Shown here one piece after another: positions 46,275 through 56,649 of a DNA stretch of 64,000 bases. The translations under genes and the position numbers were made by a program. This stretch comes from Tolypeutes matacus. Taxonomy: Eukaryota; Chordata; Mammalia; Cingulata; Chlamyphoridae. Below the pieces are notes generated by a model that did not search any database, was not told the origin of the DNA, and saw only the letters and a list, made by a program, of their open reading frames with translations. How positions within the stretch are numbered: position 1 is the first letter of the stretch; every line of letters starts with the position of its first letter. The stretch covers positions 13,208,245-13,272,244 of the forward strand of contig JAKSZT010054576.1 in assembly GCA_026826555.1 (NCBI GenBank), written 5' to 3'.

Positions 46275-46738
46275 ATTCTCACAATACATACAAACATTTG
46301 CAAAATGATATATAAATATATATGCATATATGTGTATTTGCTTACAAAAATGTTATTTATATATATATATATATACATATATTTTAAGAGGTGCTTAGAT
46401 TACCCAAAATATTACATGGAACCCACTGGGATTCCCATGTTGCCCACCTCCCACACCTCCCACCACATCCCACACAAACATCTCCCACAGTGTGGCCCAC
46501 CACCCTCAATGAACTTACACATCCTGGAGCCTTGCCACCAACCATAGACCACAGTTCACACTGTAGACCACACTCTCTCCCACTCAGTTCTGAGTGGTGT
46601 GTGCTGATTTAAAATGGCCTACATCCATTGCCACAACAGTACTCAGGACAACCTCTAACTCCCAAAGAAGCCCCTGTATTTCAACTGCTCATCCCCTCCC
46701 TACCCCAAAAGTGTCAAGTGGCCACTGGCTCCACCTGA
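46275..46738 (-). mobile_element. copy 4 of the ~2-kb family, 5'-truncated
   Basis: Reverse complement of the last 460 bp of copy 1, at high similarity: 'acatcctggagccttgccac', 'cactctctcccactcagttc' and 'aagtggccactggctccacc'. The (TA)n and 'gtatttgcttacaaaaatgt' tail is shared with copy 1. It stops abruptly at 46738, as a 5' truncation would. Confidence 0.85.
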
Positions 46739-46849
46739 TATCTTGATTCATTAATCTAACCCAGATATCTCTATAGCACCATGGCTGCTTCTGAGGACAA
46801 AAGTGGAAGCTTCCAGGCTTCTTAAGGGCTAGTTCCAGAACTGGCATGG

Positions 46850-47491
46850 TGTCATTTCCATTTGTATTCTGAAGTGGGACACTTCATCCAGAGAGAAGCT
46901 CAGCACCCAGACAATGTGATTAGGAGAGGAACCTTTATTTCTGGCCGGCCGGGGCCTCCTCCAGCAGTATAGAGAGAAGTGACCCCCGGCTTCCTGCGGT
47001 GGGTTTTTATAGGGAATTTTAGCAGGGTCAGCATAATTAAGCAACTTTTTTCGTGCTCAAATACCAGATTGGTTAATTAAAACAAAGCATCAATTTTCTC
47101 GAGCCAGAAAGGGTGATTGGCAGCTTCAAATGTACACTTCAAATGCATATCTGTTTTATCCATATCCCGCAGAGCAAGCAAGCAAGCAAGCAATATTACA
47201 GCAGCTAATGTTCGAGGTTAGCATCGGCGTTAAGGGGGTTGGGGTTCATCTTTACTAGGGGGGGTTTTGATCATTCTATGGTGGCGATTGGTCAGGCCCG
47301 GATGCATATCCAGGGTATTGTCTAAGCAAGTTTTATGGGCCTTAGGAATTTCCACCAGTGTTGCCTTGTTTAAAAATCTCCATTACAGTTCTATTGGTCA
47401 AGGCAAGTTACCAGGCCAGCCCAGATTTCATAGGGGGAACAGGGGAACAGATTCCGTTTCTTGCATGTCCATACAAGGAGGGAAGGACTCA
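46850..47491 (-). mobile_element. solo LTR of an endogenous retrovirus (ERV1-like)
   Basis: A 642-bp TG...CA unit on the minus strand, flanked by 4-bp duplications ATGG (46846-46849 and 47492-47495), as for gammaretrovirus-like ERV1. Minus-strand elements in order: two CCAAT boxes (47287-47291 and 47068-47072), a TATAAAAA box (47004-47011) and an AATAAA signal (46934-46939), with a U5 of about 85 bp. No gag, pol or env sequence is attached, so recombination between LTRs is inferred. Confidence 0.85.
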
Positions 47492-47514
47492 ATGGCGGCC
47501 ATCTTTGGAGACTG

Positions 47515-47680
47515 TCATATCACCTCTTCCAGGAAATCCTTCCTGGTTTCTCCAAGCCACTTTTCTACCAGCTTGTAACAATATTGTTTTGGGCCTTAGT
47601 TAGGCTTATTTTATATAGTGCCTTATGCTACTTCCAAATTGTTCTAAGTATCAATAGCTTCCCTAATTCCCCCAAGTAGA
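47515..47680 (+). repeat. probable L2 3'-end fragment
   Basis: 'atcacctcttccaggaaatc' and 'cttcctggtttctccaagcc' match the L2 ORF2 end. The rest is degraded. Confidence 0.5.
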
Positions 47681-47714
47681 TCCTAATTTAGTGAAGTAGA
47701 GTAATTAGTTAATT

Positions 47715-47960
47715 TGGATAATAATAGCAGCATGCTATTTATTGAATGTGCTAGGCCTATGCTATGCACTTTACATTAGTTATCTTATTATATGCTCTGA
47801 GGGAGTTATAACTATCTTTATTCTTTAAGACAAAGAGAAACAAGGCCCCAGGAGAAAACATCAGTTGTCTAAAGTTGCCCAGTAAATTAGGGGCAGAATT
47901 AGCATTGAAACCCAGGTCTGTGTGATTCTAGCATTGTGTTGCAATCACTCTACAACTAAA
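47715..47960 (-). repeat. MIR SINE
   Basis: Full-length reverse MIR: 'ataataatagcagcatgcta', 'gcactttacattagttatct', 'gttgcccagtaaattagggg' and 'cccaggtctgtgtgattcta'. Confidence 0.85.
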
Positions 47961-47964
47961 ATAG

Positions 47965-48330
47965 TCATTTATTTAGCACATACTATGTGCTAGGCCCTTT
48001 GCTTGGGGCTAGGGATCCAGAAGTGTGTAAATCCCAACTCTTAGTCTAATGGGGTAGGAAGACATGTAAACAAATGTTATGTCATTAAACAAATCAATGT
48101 TCAATGGCATAACCTAAATTGCAGAGTACAAGTCTGTGCAAAGGCCTTGAGAACCCAGGCCTGGGTCATTCACTCTGCCAGAGAAAATAGGGGGAGACCC
48201 GGCAGTAGCAGAGACATTTGAAATGGAACTTGGAGGATAAATAGGAGTTCACCAGGTAGAGGAAGATAGGTGTGTGCGATGGACTAGAAATGGAGTTGGA
48301 GAAGTAGTTTGGGTTCAGATTATGAGGAAA
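47965..48330 (-). repeat. L2 LINE 3' end
   Basis: Reverse L2: 'tttagcacatactatgtgct', 'gggctagggatccagaagtg', 'agtctaatggggtaggaaga' and 'gtgcaaaggccttgagaacc'. A (GGGAA)n run follows at 48330-48358. Confidence 0.75.
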
Positions 48331-48359
48331 GGGAAGGGAAGGGAGGGGAGGGGAGGGAA

Positions 48360-48515
48360 TTAACCCTCTTTAGTATCCATTATATGCTTTCACATGCCTT
48401 GTGCTACTGGATCCTAAAAATATCCCTTAAAGGGATGTTTTCATAGTCCCATTCTTACAGATGGGTGAACTGAAGTGTAGAGAGATCAAATCACACACCC
48501 CAGGTTACATGAACT
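48360..48515 (-). repeat. MIR SINE fragment
   Basis: 'gtgctactggatcctaaaaa', 'ttcttacagatgggtgaact' and 'cacaccccaggttacatgaa' fit reverse MIR. Confidence 0.65.
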
Positions 48516-48899
48516 AGTTTGGACTTTATTCTGTAGGTACCAGGAAGCCAACAGATATTTTCAAAACCAGGGCATGGTGTGACCTTACATAGAAAAGAAT
48601 ATAAAGTAAGTAGAGGCTGGCAACGGGGAGACAAGATTTATGAGGCTGTTCCTAGTACCAGCAATGAATTGATGTGGACCTTGATGAATTCAATGGCAAG
48701 AGTGAGGAGCAGAGGCGCTGATCTTTGGTAGCATTTCTAAGGTGTAATTACTGGGCCTGGAGGACTGATAGGATACAGAAAGGAAGGGAGAAGAAGGGTC
48801 ATGAGCAATTCAAAGTTTCTAACTTGGATAATTGGATGATTGCTGTTTTCATAAATGGAGATATGGAGGCAATCTGGCCTAGTTCAGTAGGCTCAGGGG

Positions 48900-49045
48900 T
48901 TTGTGTCCTGGTTTTGTTCATCACCTAAACTCTCTCTCACTTTCCACACCTGATAATGGGTATAATAGTAGCACCTGGCTCATGAGCTAATGCACAAGCA
49001 GTGCTCAGCACAGAGCTGAACTCACAGCAAATGTTTCATGGATAC
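48900..49045 (+). repeat. MIR SINE fragment
   Basis: 'cacctgataatgggtataat', 'gcagtgctcagcacagagct' and 'cacagcaaatgtttcatgga' correspond to the plus MIR 3' half. Confidence 0.65.
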
Positions 49046-49049
49046 CAAC

Positions 49050-50275
49050 TAAGTATTCATTCATTTTGTCAATATCTATTGAGCCCCTTCCACAGGCCAG
49101 GTATTCTCCTAGGTCCTGGGGATACAGCCATGGATAAGATGGTCACAGATCTTACACTCATGGAGGTTACCTGCTGGAGAGTGACAGTGACAGCACATAA
49201 TAGCACAAAGGTTGATTGCAGACAGTGCTAACTATACAAAGGAAGCCAAGAGGGCTGAGAGAGAGTAGCTGTGGGGGAGACACTTCAGATAGGTCAGTGG
49301 TTCCCAACAAGAGGTGATTTTGCTCCCTTGGTGGGTGGGGCAATATTTGGCTTTTCTTGTTACAACTAGGTGAAGGGGGAAATATTACCAGCATCTAGTG
49401 GGTAGAGGCCAGGGATGCTGCTAGACATCCTGCTGTGCACTGGACAGTCTCACAACAAAGAGTCATCTGGTCCAAATTGTCCATACTGCCGAGACCAAGA
49501 AACCATGAGATGGAGTTACTAGAGAAAGCCTTTCTGAGGCAGAGACATTCGAGCTGAGTCCTCAAGGGTGGGAGAAAACCAGCTGTGAGCGGAGCTGGCC
49601 TAAGAGCATCTCAGGCAGAGGCAACAGCAACGGCAAAGCCCAGAGGAAGGAGAGGGCTTTGTGCCTTCAAGGATCAGAAGAGATGCCAGGAGTCTGGAAA
49701 CTGTGGCAGGGAGGGATCAGAGAAGAAGTTAGCAGCAGGATCGTGCCAGATCTCACAGGCCATGTAAAGACTTCTGGAAAGCTCTTGAACACATTGGAAG
49801 GAGGCAACAACCTGTCCAGCTTCACATTTCACATTTTTAAAAGCTCACATTGGCTTCCATGCGGATTGGAGAGGAACAGGGAGAAAAATGGGGAGGCTGT
49901 TGCAGTAAATGCTGCAAGAGGTGGTGACACTTAGACCAGTGTTTTAGCAGTGGGGATGGAGAGAAACGAATAGGTTAGGGACACCTCTCAGAGGCTGAGC
50001 AGGCAGGACTGAAGGACATTGGATTTTAGGGGTCAGGGAGAGTGAGGAGTCAAGGATGGCTCCTAGCTTTGGGGCTTGAGGCACTGAATGGGTGGTGGTG
50101 GCATTTACCCTTGAAAAGTTTCAGGAGAGGTTTGGGTGGTGGTAGGACTGGGAGGTTGTTTTGGACATGCCAGGTTTGGGATGCTAATCGGCTATCCGAG
50201 TGAGTATGCCAGGTTGGCGAATAGAGATACGGTTCCAGAGCTACAGGGGGAGGTCAGGGCTGGATAAGTCAATTT
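49050..50275 (-). repeat. L2 LINE 3' half, split by MER20
   Basis: One of the longest L2 segments here, reverse oriented: 'attcattcattttgtcaata', 'ctaggtcctggggatacagc', then after the MER20 'gaaagcctttctgaggcaga' and 'catctcaggcagaggcaaca', ending near 'tgccaggtttgggatgctaa'. It is interrupted at 49290-49505. Confidence 0.8.
49290..49505 (+). mobile_element. MER20 (hAT-Charlie MITE)
   Basis: Strong match to the MER20 consensus: 'cagtggttcccaacaagagg', 'tgattttgctcccttggtgg', 'catctagtgggtagaggcca', 'gggatgctgctagacatcct' and 'ccgagaccaagaaaccatg'. Nested in L2, so it is younger than the L2. Confidence 0.88.
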
Positions 50276-50714
50276 TATCATCTTTATACATTAGAACATA
50301 TTTTATAGTATAACCCTGCTTGCTGAAGTCTCTCTGCATATCATCATGCATGCAGTAGTCTGGAGTCTAAGGGAGACATTTTCTCAGAACCGTTGCCAAG
50401 CCCGAAACTGTGATATTTTTAAAGTGTCACATCCTCCTTGCCCCTCTTTGCATTGAGTCACACTTTTAATTAAGTTTCACTTAAAACTCTAAGTAAAGGG
50501 AAAAAGCACCCTAAGGAGTTGATCCCTGCCTGCAAGCCCTGGAATTTTCTGTGGCTACCCTCTCCCTCTCTGCCAGGGACATTCTCATTCTCGAGTCCTG
50601 ATGGGGTTTGGAAATGGGGACCTCGTGATAAAGAACTTTTAGGAAGCACCATCCTCAAGAACTGGAGTCGTCACAAATAATAGAATCTACCCACCAAAAT
50701 GGAGCCAAAGGCTT

Positions 50715-50885
50715 GCTGGATTCAGGTGGCTCGAGTCCTAAGCTTGGTGTGATCATGTTAGCTGTATGACCTTGGGAAGACAATAAGCTTTCTGTTCTCC
50801 ATCTGTAAAAATAGCAGATGATAATCCTCACTTCATTGCGAGGCTTTGTGAAAATTGGACAAGAAAATGTGTCCAAGGTCTGGAA
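50715..50885 (+). repeat. MIR SINE fragment
   Basis: 'gctgtatgaccttgggaaga', 'tgttctccatctgtaaaaat' and 'ttgcgaggctttgtgaaaat' fit plus MIR. Confidence 0.75.
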
Positions 50886-50984
50886 AGAGTTATGCACATT
50901 TTACAAAATCTATCTACTCTCATCACCTCAATTGATGCCACCCCGGGCCAAGCCACTATCATCTCCCACCTCCAACCTCCATTA

Positions 50985-51945
50985 TTGCAATAGTCTCCTC
51001 ACTGCTCTCCCCGTTTCTTCCCTTGCCCCCTCAGTCTATTCTTAACACAACAGCTAGCGTGATGCTATAAAAATATAATTCACATCATGTCACTTCTCTG
51101 CTCAAAACCCTCCTACAGCTTCTCATCCCACTTAAGGTGAAATCCAGAGCCCCCAAAGTGCCACTCTCCACCTTGTCTGGATGCTATTCCCAACCCCTGC
51201 TCAAGCCACTTCAACCACACAGCTTTCCTGATGTCCCAGAATCAGAATGCCACCTGGGCACCTTCGCACTTGCTGTTTCCTCTGGCTGGAATCCCTTCAC
51301 GCAGGCAGCCCCATGACTTCCTCCCTCATCCCGTTAGGACCTTTATTCTAATGCCCCCTTCTCGGAGAGCTTCTCCCAGTCACCCTAACAAAGATCACAA
51401 TGCCCTCACACTCGCACCTCCCTTCCAGGCTTTAATTTTCTTAGCACTTTACAACCTCTTACATGCCCAGAACTTTACTTATTTCCTCAGTGGGACATAA
51501 AGCTAAGGGAGGACGGGGATTTGTGGTTTTTTAATTTGTTTATCCCCTCCCCCCCGTTGTTTGAGGTCACTGTCTGCTCGCTGTATGCTCTCTGAGGCTG
51601 CTCCTCTTCTCTTTAGGAGGCACCAGGAACCGAACCTGGGACCGCCCATGCGGGAGGGAGGTATCGCTTGAGCCACCTCAGCTCCCTGGTTTATTGTGTC
51701 TCTCATTGTCTTTCCTCTTAGTGTCTCTTTGTTGCATCATCTTGTTGTTGCGTCACTCGCCTTCTTCAGGAGGCACCGGGAACTGAACCCGGGACCTCCC
51801 ATGTGGTAGGTGGTAGCCCAATCACTTGAGCCACATCCGCTTCCCTGAGGACAGGGATTTTTGTTGTTGTCTATTGTGTTCAGTACAGTAGCCCCAGCAC
51901 CGAGAACAGTGCTTGGCACATATGGGTGCTCGATATATATATTGG
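50985..51945 (+). repeat. L2 LINE 3' end, split by a DAS SINE
   Basis: Well-preserved L2: 'cttctctgctcaaaaccctc', 'cttcgcacttgctgtttcct', 'ctggctggaatcccttcacg' and 'gacataaagctaagggagga'. It resumes after the SINE with 'tagccccagcaccgagaaca' and 'gcttggcacatatgggtgct'. The 89-codon frame 51231-51500 is a piece of L2 ORF2-type text, not a gene. Confidence 0.85.
51521..51846 (-). mobile_element. DAS SINE, dimeric
   Basis: Reverse-oriented dimer of two tRNA modules (51615-51690 and 51765-51846), each ending 'gagccacctcagctccct' or 'gagccacatccgcttccc', with the 'gcatcatcttgttgttgcg' linker between. The flanks 'gaggacggggattt' (left) and 'gaggacagggattt' (right) form a 14-bp duplication with one mismatch inside the host L2. 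Confidence 0.9.
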
Positions 51946-51959
51946 CTGTTAGAAGAGCC

Positions 51960-52290
51960 TGTAGTAGGGATGCTGGAGATGGTGACAGTGTTGTGAGTAG
52001 AGTTAACGCCACTGAATTGTCCATTTGAAAGTGGTTAAAATGGGAACTTTCATGTTGTATGTATGTTACCACAGTATATTTAAAAACCAGATATAATTAT
52101 GATAATTATAATAATGGTTCTTCCATTGTAACAAATGTACCCCACTAATGTGAGATAATAATAGGGAAAACCGTGTGTGTTTGGTGGTGGTGGTGGTGGG
52201 CTACATGGGAACTCTGAACATTCAGCATGATTTCTCTGTAAACCTACAACTGCTCTAAAAATATATTTAAAAATTTTTAAATAGATATAA
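51960..52290 (+). repeat. two old L1 3' ends in tandem
   Basis: 51960-52085 ('cgccactgaattgtccattt', 'aagtggttaaaatgggaact') and 52105-52290 ('taacaaatgtaccccactaa', 'ttctctgtaaacctacaact') are two different L1 3' termini in the same orientation. A (GGT)n run lies at 52183-52199. Confidence 0.8.
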
Positions 52291-52294
52291 GAAG

Positions 52295-52400
52295 ATGTAC
52301 GGGTGAGGAGACTGAAATACAGAGAATTAAAATAATGTTCCCAAGTTGCAGTTCTAGTAAGTGGAGCAGGATTGGAAGCCAGGCAGAAGCAAAACAGATG
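52295..52400 (-). repeat. MIR SINE fragment
   Basis: 'gtgaggagactgaaatacag' followed by 'gcagttctagtaagtggagc' fits reverse MIR. Confidence 0.65.
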
Positions 52401-52660
52401 TATGCGCCTTCCCCTCGGGAAGTATCCACTGCCACACACACGCAGGCAGGACCCAAACGAGGCACCCACTGTGCTTTCCGTGCCCAGAGCAACAGCCCTT
52501 CGGCGCCCCTGCCCCCAGCCCTATTGGGGTGGAGCACTCTGCGCATGCTCCGTGTGCAAGCGCCGCGCTGCCTGGAAGTGTGGGGGAGGTAGTGTCCTAG
52601 GGTGCCCGCCCCTCAGCCAGTCGGATCCCGTAGACAAATGCCCCAGGGTCCCACCCCTTG
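52400..52660. promoter_or_regulatory. small CpG-rich patch with NRF1-like site
   Basis: A local rise in CpG density in an otherwise CpG-poor window. It contains TGCGCATGC (about 52540), a near-perfect NRF1 site, an inverted CCAAT ('ctattgggg') just upstream, and GC-box-like G-runs. No transcribed exon is evident downstream. It may be a weak promoter or enhancer, or simply unmethylated DNA. Confidence 0.3.
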
Positions 52661-52889
52661 GTGGAAAGATTCTGAGCCACCGCTACCTATCCCTGCAGAG
52701 GATCTCCGCAGAGTTGCGCCTCAGTTGCACCCTCTGGCGCCCTTCCCTCCTTGTCTGTCTGTCTCTTGTCCCCCGTTCTTGGCTTCTGAGATCGCCTCCC
52801 AAATGTACTACCTGCATCCAAGTCCATGTCTCGACTCTGCTCTCAGGGGAACCCAAACTTGGGAGAGTGCCTGCAAAGGGGAGCTCAGG

Positions 52890-52995
52890 AGTTGAAACCA
52901 GGCAGAGCCGGGTTGGAATCCCAGCTCTGTCCCTGGCCTCCGTGACCCTGGGCCTGTTATTAGACTTACTGTACCTCCTAGGTAGGTGGAGAAAC
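52890..52995 (+). repeat. MIR SINE fragment
   Basis: 'gagccgggttggaatcccag' (B-box-containing MIR 5' part) and 'tgaccctgggcctgttatta'. Confidence 0.75.
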
Positions 52996-53344
52996 TAACC
53001 TGAACCTTGCCCACTTGTTGGGAGGGGGAACTAATGCTTGCAATTGCCAGTCTCAGTGTCTGGAACATAATGGGCTATTAAAAACTGGAAGCCTCTATTA
53101 TGGTGTGGCTGAGCATAGTCTTATTGCCTGTCTGTCATTCGAGGCAACAAATGAGGACAAGGGAAGGGCAGGAAGGAAATATGTCCCAGGGGAGGAGAAT
53201 GATGGACCCCCAGACCCCTGGGGTTCCTAAGCTGCAATGGCAGAGGAGGGGACTGTCTTTCTTTCCCCAGGAACTGCAGTTCTCCTCATTCCTTTGGTAG
53301 CTACACTTTTGACATAGTCCATCAACCTGTATTATTCATATGGC

Positions 53345-53575
53345 TCATATTTACAGCTAATAGGGAGCTTTCAATGTGGCAGCAACTATTATAACCTGTT
53401 TACACTGATATACGTTCTTTATTCCTCTTTCACAGATAAGGAAGGTGGAGCTCAGAGAGGTTGTCCAACCTTTCCAAGGCCACACAGCTAGGAAAGAGCA
53501 AAGCTGGATTTGGATTCAGGTGGTCTCGCTGCAGAGCCCACCGTTGTAACCCCTCTGCTCTACTGCCTCTTTGCA
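53345..53575 (-). repeat. MIR SINE, near complete
   Basis: 'tttcacagataaggaaggtg', 'agctcagagaggttgtccaa', 'aaggccacacagctaggaaa' and 'gctctactgcctctttgcac': reverse MIR with high core identity. Confidence 0.9.
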
Positions 53576-54309
53576 CAAGATCAGCAAAGCCTAAGGAACA
53601 ACTGGCTGCCATCCAGGCAGACTAGGGAAAAGAAACATCACCACTTCCTTCTTTGGTAATCCAATAAACAAAGCATTGAGTGTAAAGCAGGGAGATGCTT
53701 CCGAAGCCTCTATCTTCCCCCTGCAAATTCCACAGATGGCCTTCTCACCAAGTCTGGGTTGCCACCCCTCACCCAAGCTCTCTGCCTCTGCTCAGATGGC
53801 CTGGCCTCCAGCTACTTCCCCTTCCCTCTGGAGCTCCCTGGAAAGAACAAAATTATAATATTCCTGTTGAGGAGAAGAGTGTAATTTTATAGCAACGGAA
53901 TGGCACAGAACCATGGAACTCAAATCATCAGGCTGCAATGGCTTCTATTGCCAATCAGGTGGAGAGAGCCTGCCAGATGGAAGCAGCACACTTAGAGTAG
54001 CTATGGAGTTCTCTTCTCCTTGTCAATGGAGACTTACATGGTAGATTTGAAGTAGAGAATGGGAATTTGAAAATTATAGACAAAGCATGGTAATTAGTTT
54101 AACTAAAGCATAAAGATGGGATTTTAAAAAGCAACATTTTGCTAAGTAAGTCAGTGCTGGGGAACAATTTTACCAGGAAGTAAAAATAAACTCTAGTTTA
54201 TATGCATTATGGAATGCGTTATTTTTTTTCTTCTAACTGTTTATAGCTATGTTAAGGTGAGAGCTACACCAGGGACCAGCAGGGGCACTAAGTTGGGATT
54301 AGGGGTGCA

Positions 54310-54580
54310 GGATCTAAAGTCAGATGGCCTGAGCTCAAACCCTGGCTCTCTCTCACCAGCTATGCAACCTCGAACGGGTGATGAATCTTCTTGAAACTAT
54401 TTTCACTCTATTTACTTACTTTGAATAATCACTTGATCTCTCTGAGCCTTAGTTTCCTCATCTATATAATGGGAGCAATAATGGTACCAAACACAGAGGT
54501 TTGTTGCAAGGATTCATTGAGATAATGTATGAAAAGTACTTTGCACAAGCATGACTAACTGTTATCAGTAATTATTATAA
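54310..54580 (+). repeat. MIR SINE with an internal insertion
   Basis: 'ctaaagtcagatggcctgag', then about 60 unrelated bases, 'cttgatctctctgagcctta', 'atctatataatgggagcaat' and 'gttgcaaggattcattgaga'. Confidence 0.85.
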
Positions 54581-54660
54581 GGATGTGCATGTGTTCATAA
54601 ATGCTTCTAGCATGTAAAATAGTTTTTACCCAAAGACAATGAATTTTACTAATTGAGTGT

Positions 54661-54769
54661 CTGGATGATGACGTCAACAAGCGTCATCCAGGCTAACTCC
54701 AATCCGTTGACAGTGTCCTTCTGGGTTCAGTGGGTTCAATCTTTCTCAACAGTGGTGTTGAGAAAGATT
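54661..54769. promoter_or_regulatory. CRE palindrome and perfect 14-bp hairpin
   Basis: A full cyclic-AMP response element TGACGTCA lies at 54669-54676, within an imperfect inverted repeat CTGGATGATGACG ... CGTCATCCAG (54661-54690). Fifty bases on, a perfect inverted repeat AATCTTTCTCAACA / TGTTGAGAAAGATT (54738-54751 and 54756-54769) has a 4-base spacer GTGG. No repeat family is recognised. It could be a cruciform-forming site, a structured RNA, or the trace of a templated inversion. Confidence 0.6.
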
Positions 54770-54979
54770 CTGAGACCACTTTTGGACTCAGTGGGAAAGC
54801 ATGCCTTGATTGATTACTGATGTCTGCCAGTGGCATGGAAATAGAAAGTGGCAATGTTTTTTTTTAATCTCATATTGGTCCTATGAAATGTAGAGTGTGA
54901 CCTTCTGCTTCATTTGCATTAAAGGAAAATTGTGCTAATTTTGAACTTCTGATATTGTCTTGTCTCAAAAGGAATGAAA

Positions 54980-55160
54980 TCTACTCTACAAACATTAATT
55001 GAGTTCTACCTCTGTGCCAAAGTCTATACCAGGTGCTAAAGATATAGAACGGAATAAGATATTACCTCTTGTCCTCAAGAAGTTCACAGGCTTACCTATG
55101 CTGGGAAGGTAAGTGGCCCAATAGAGGAAGCGGCACAGGAATTGATATGATGCATTGAGG
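54980..55160 (-). repeat. L2 LINE 3' end fragment
   Basis: 'ttgagttctacctctgtgcc', 'ataccaggtgctaaagatat' and 'cttgtcctcaagaagttcac' are reverse L2. Confidence 0.75.
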
Positions 55161-55594
55161 AGGGAGCAAGTAACTCCATCTGGTGCTGGTCAGGACAGCA
55201 ACAGCTGACCCTGGAAATGGGGCTTCCAGAGTGACAGAGTGGGTGTTGCCTTGGGACGAGGCAGGAAGGGCACACCAGGTGGAGGGCACAGAGCTTGGAA
55301 GGGACAGAAGTCTGAGAGGGCAAGGTGCATTTGGGAAGGGTCAGGGACACCTGCTGGGCTGGGGTGGGACTGCGGCTGTGAAGGCCTCTCAGAAAATGAG
55401 TGAAATCCACTTAAAAGGGCCATGGGTTCTGGACCACGGAAGTTTTGCCCTGTGTCCTTCTCTGCCTGGTCCCCTGGTGCTCCAGGTAGGTTTGAGCAAA
55501 GCAGGTCCAACAAGGTTTCTCTTATTCTCTTCTTCCTCTCTTCTTCTCCTCTGTCTTTTGCATATTCTGACTCTACCTTTCTCTCTCATTTTTT

Positions 55595-55850
55595 TTTTAT
55601 TAAACAAGATGTAGGTATACAGAAAAATCATGCAGGAAATACAGAGTTCACCTATGCCCCATTCTACACACACACAGTTTTCCTTATTATTAACACTTTG
55701 CATTAGTGTGGTAGCTTTTTACAATTGATGAAACAATAGTATTATGATTAAATGTTAACTATAGTCCATCGTTTGCAATAGGGCTCACTGTGTGTGGTAC
55801 AGTCCTATGGTTTTTCTTTTCGTTTTTATTCTGGTAAACTATGTACAACC
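55595..55850 (-). repeat. dispersed repeat related to 18220-18560
   Basis: Shares the 'ttaacactttgcattagtgt' and 'actatagtccatcgtttgca' words with the repeat at 18.3 kb. Probably an old L1 or lineage-specific element; orientation is uncertain. Confidence 0.5.
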
Positions 55851-56300
55851 TGCTTTCTCCTCCTCTTCTCTGTTTCTTCCCTTCTCCTTCTCCCCATAGC
55901 TTCCCTTTTCCCACTTCTCTCTCCTCATCTCTCTTCTCCCCATCTGTCTCCCTCAAATCTCTCTTAAGATGGTCCATTCGCCTCCATTTCTCCTTGCCCC
56001 CAACTCCTTTCTCATCTCTCTTTTTCCTCCTCTCAACTCTTTCTCTCTCCCTCAACTCTCTCCCATCCATTTCTCCCATCTTTCTTTTCTTCATTGCTTT
56101 CTCCCATCTTTCTCCGCATGTCTCTCTTCCTGCCTGATCTCTCCCATTTTTCTCTCATCCCTCCCCGAGTCTCTCTTTCTCTTTGCTTATCCCTCTCTGT
56201 TCCCCCTTCCCTGTCTCTACCTCCCCCTCCCTTCCCTCTTCACTCCCTCGCTCTCTTGCTTTCTTGATTTCTCTGTCTCTCTGTCTTTGGTGTGTGCATT
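55850..56300. repeat. long CT-rich polypyrimidine tract
   Basis: About 450 bp of nearly pure pyrimidine on the plus strand, with CTCTCT, TCCC and TTTCT words. Overlapping open frames on both strands (Ser/Leu/Pro-rich or Arg/Glu/Lys-rich) are consequences of this bias. Such tracts can form triplex (H-DNA) structures. Confidence 0.9.
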
Positions 56301-56649
56301 TTAGTGTCTGATTTGGATCTTTCTTCCTCTGGCAGGTTTTTCTTTAGCTCAGTAGTGCATCATTTTCCTTAGCAGATGGGATTCTCTAGCATTTCTAAGA
56401 TTTTAGCAAATACTTTGTAAGGCTTGGTTTAAAGGAAAATCTGATTCCCATAGTTTGTGCATTGGTGCCTTGGGGAATTCTTAGTTTATGTCCTCAAAAG
56501 TTGTGATGGAGCTTAGGTGCTGGGCTAGGATTTCTGAGAGGGTGGGCCAGGGAGCTTTCAGCTGCTTCCTGTTGGATCATGAGAAGACTTTTATGGGCCT
56601 GAGAGTCTCCAGGGTCTTTAACTCCTAGCAGGGTGCCAGCCTCATTATG

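Noticed and set aside
46013..46547. ORFs running through the 100-N gap
   Set aside because: The translation includes unknown bases and homopolymers; not evidence of coding.
52372..52998. 208-codon plus-strand ORF, the longest outside the L1
   Set aside because: Starts in a MIR fragment, ends in another MIR, has competing frames in the same GC-rich interval, and shows no domain or conserved-looking segment.
55759..56304. 111-codon ORFs on both strands
   Set aside because: Products of the polypyrimidine tract.
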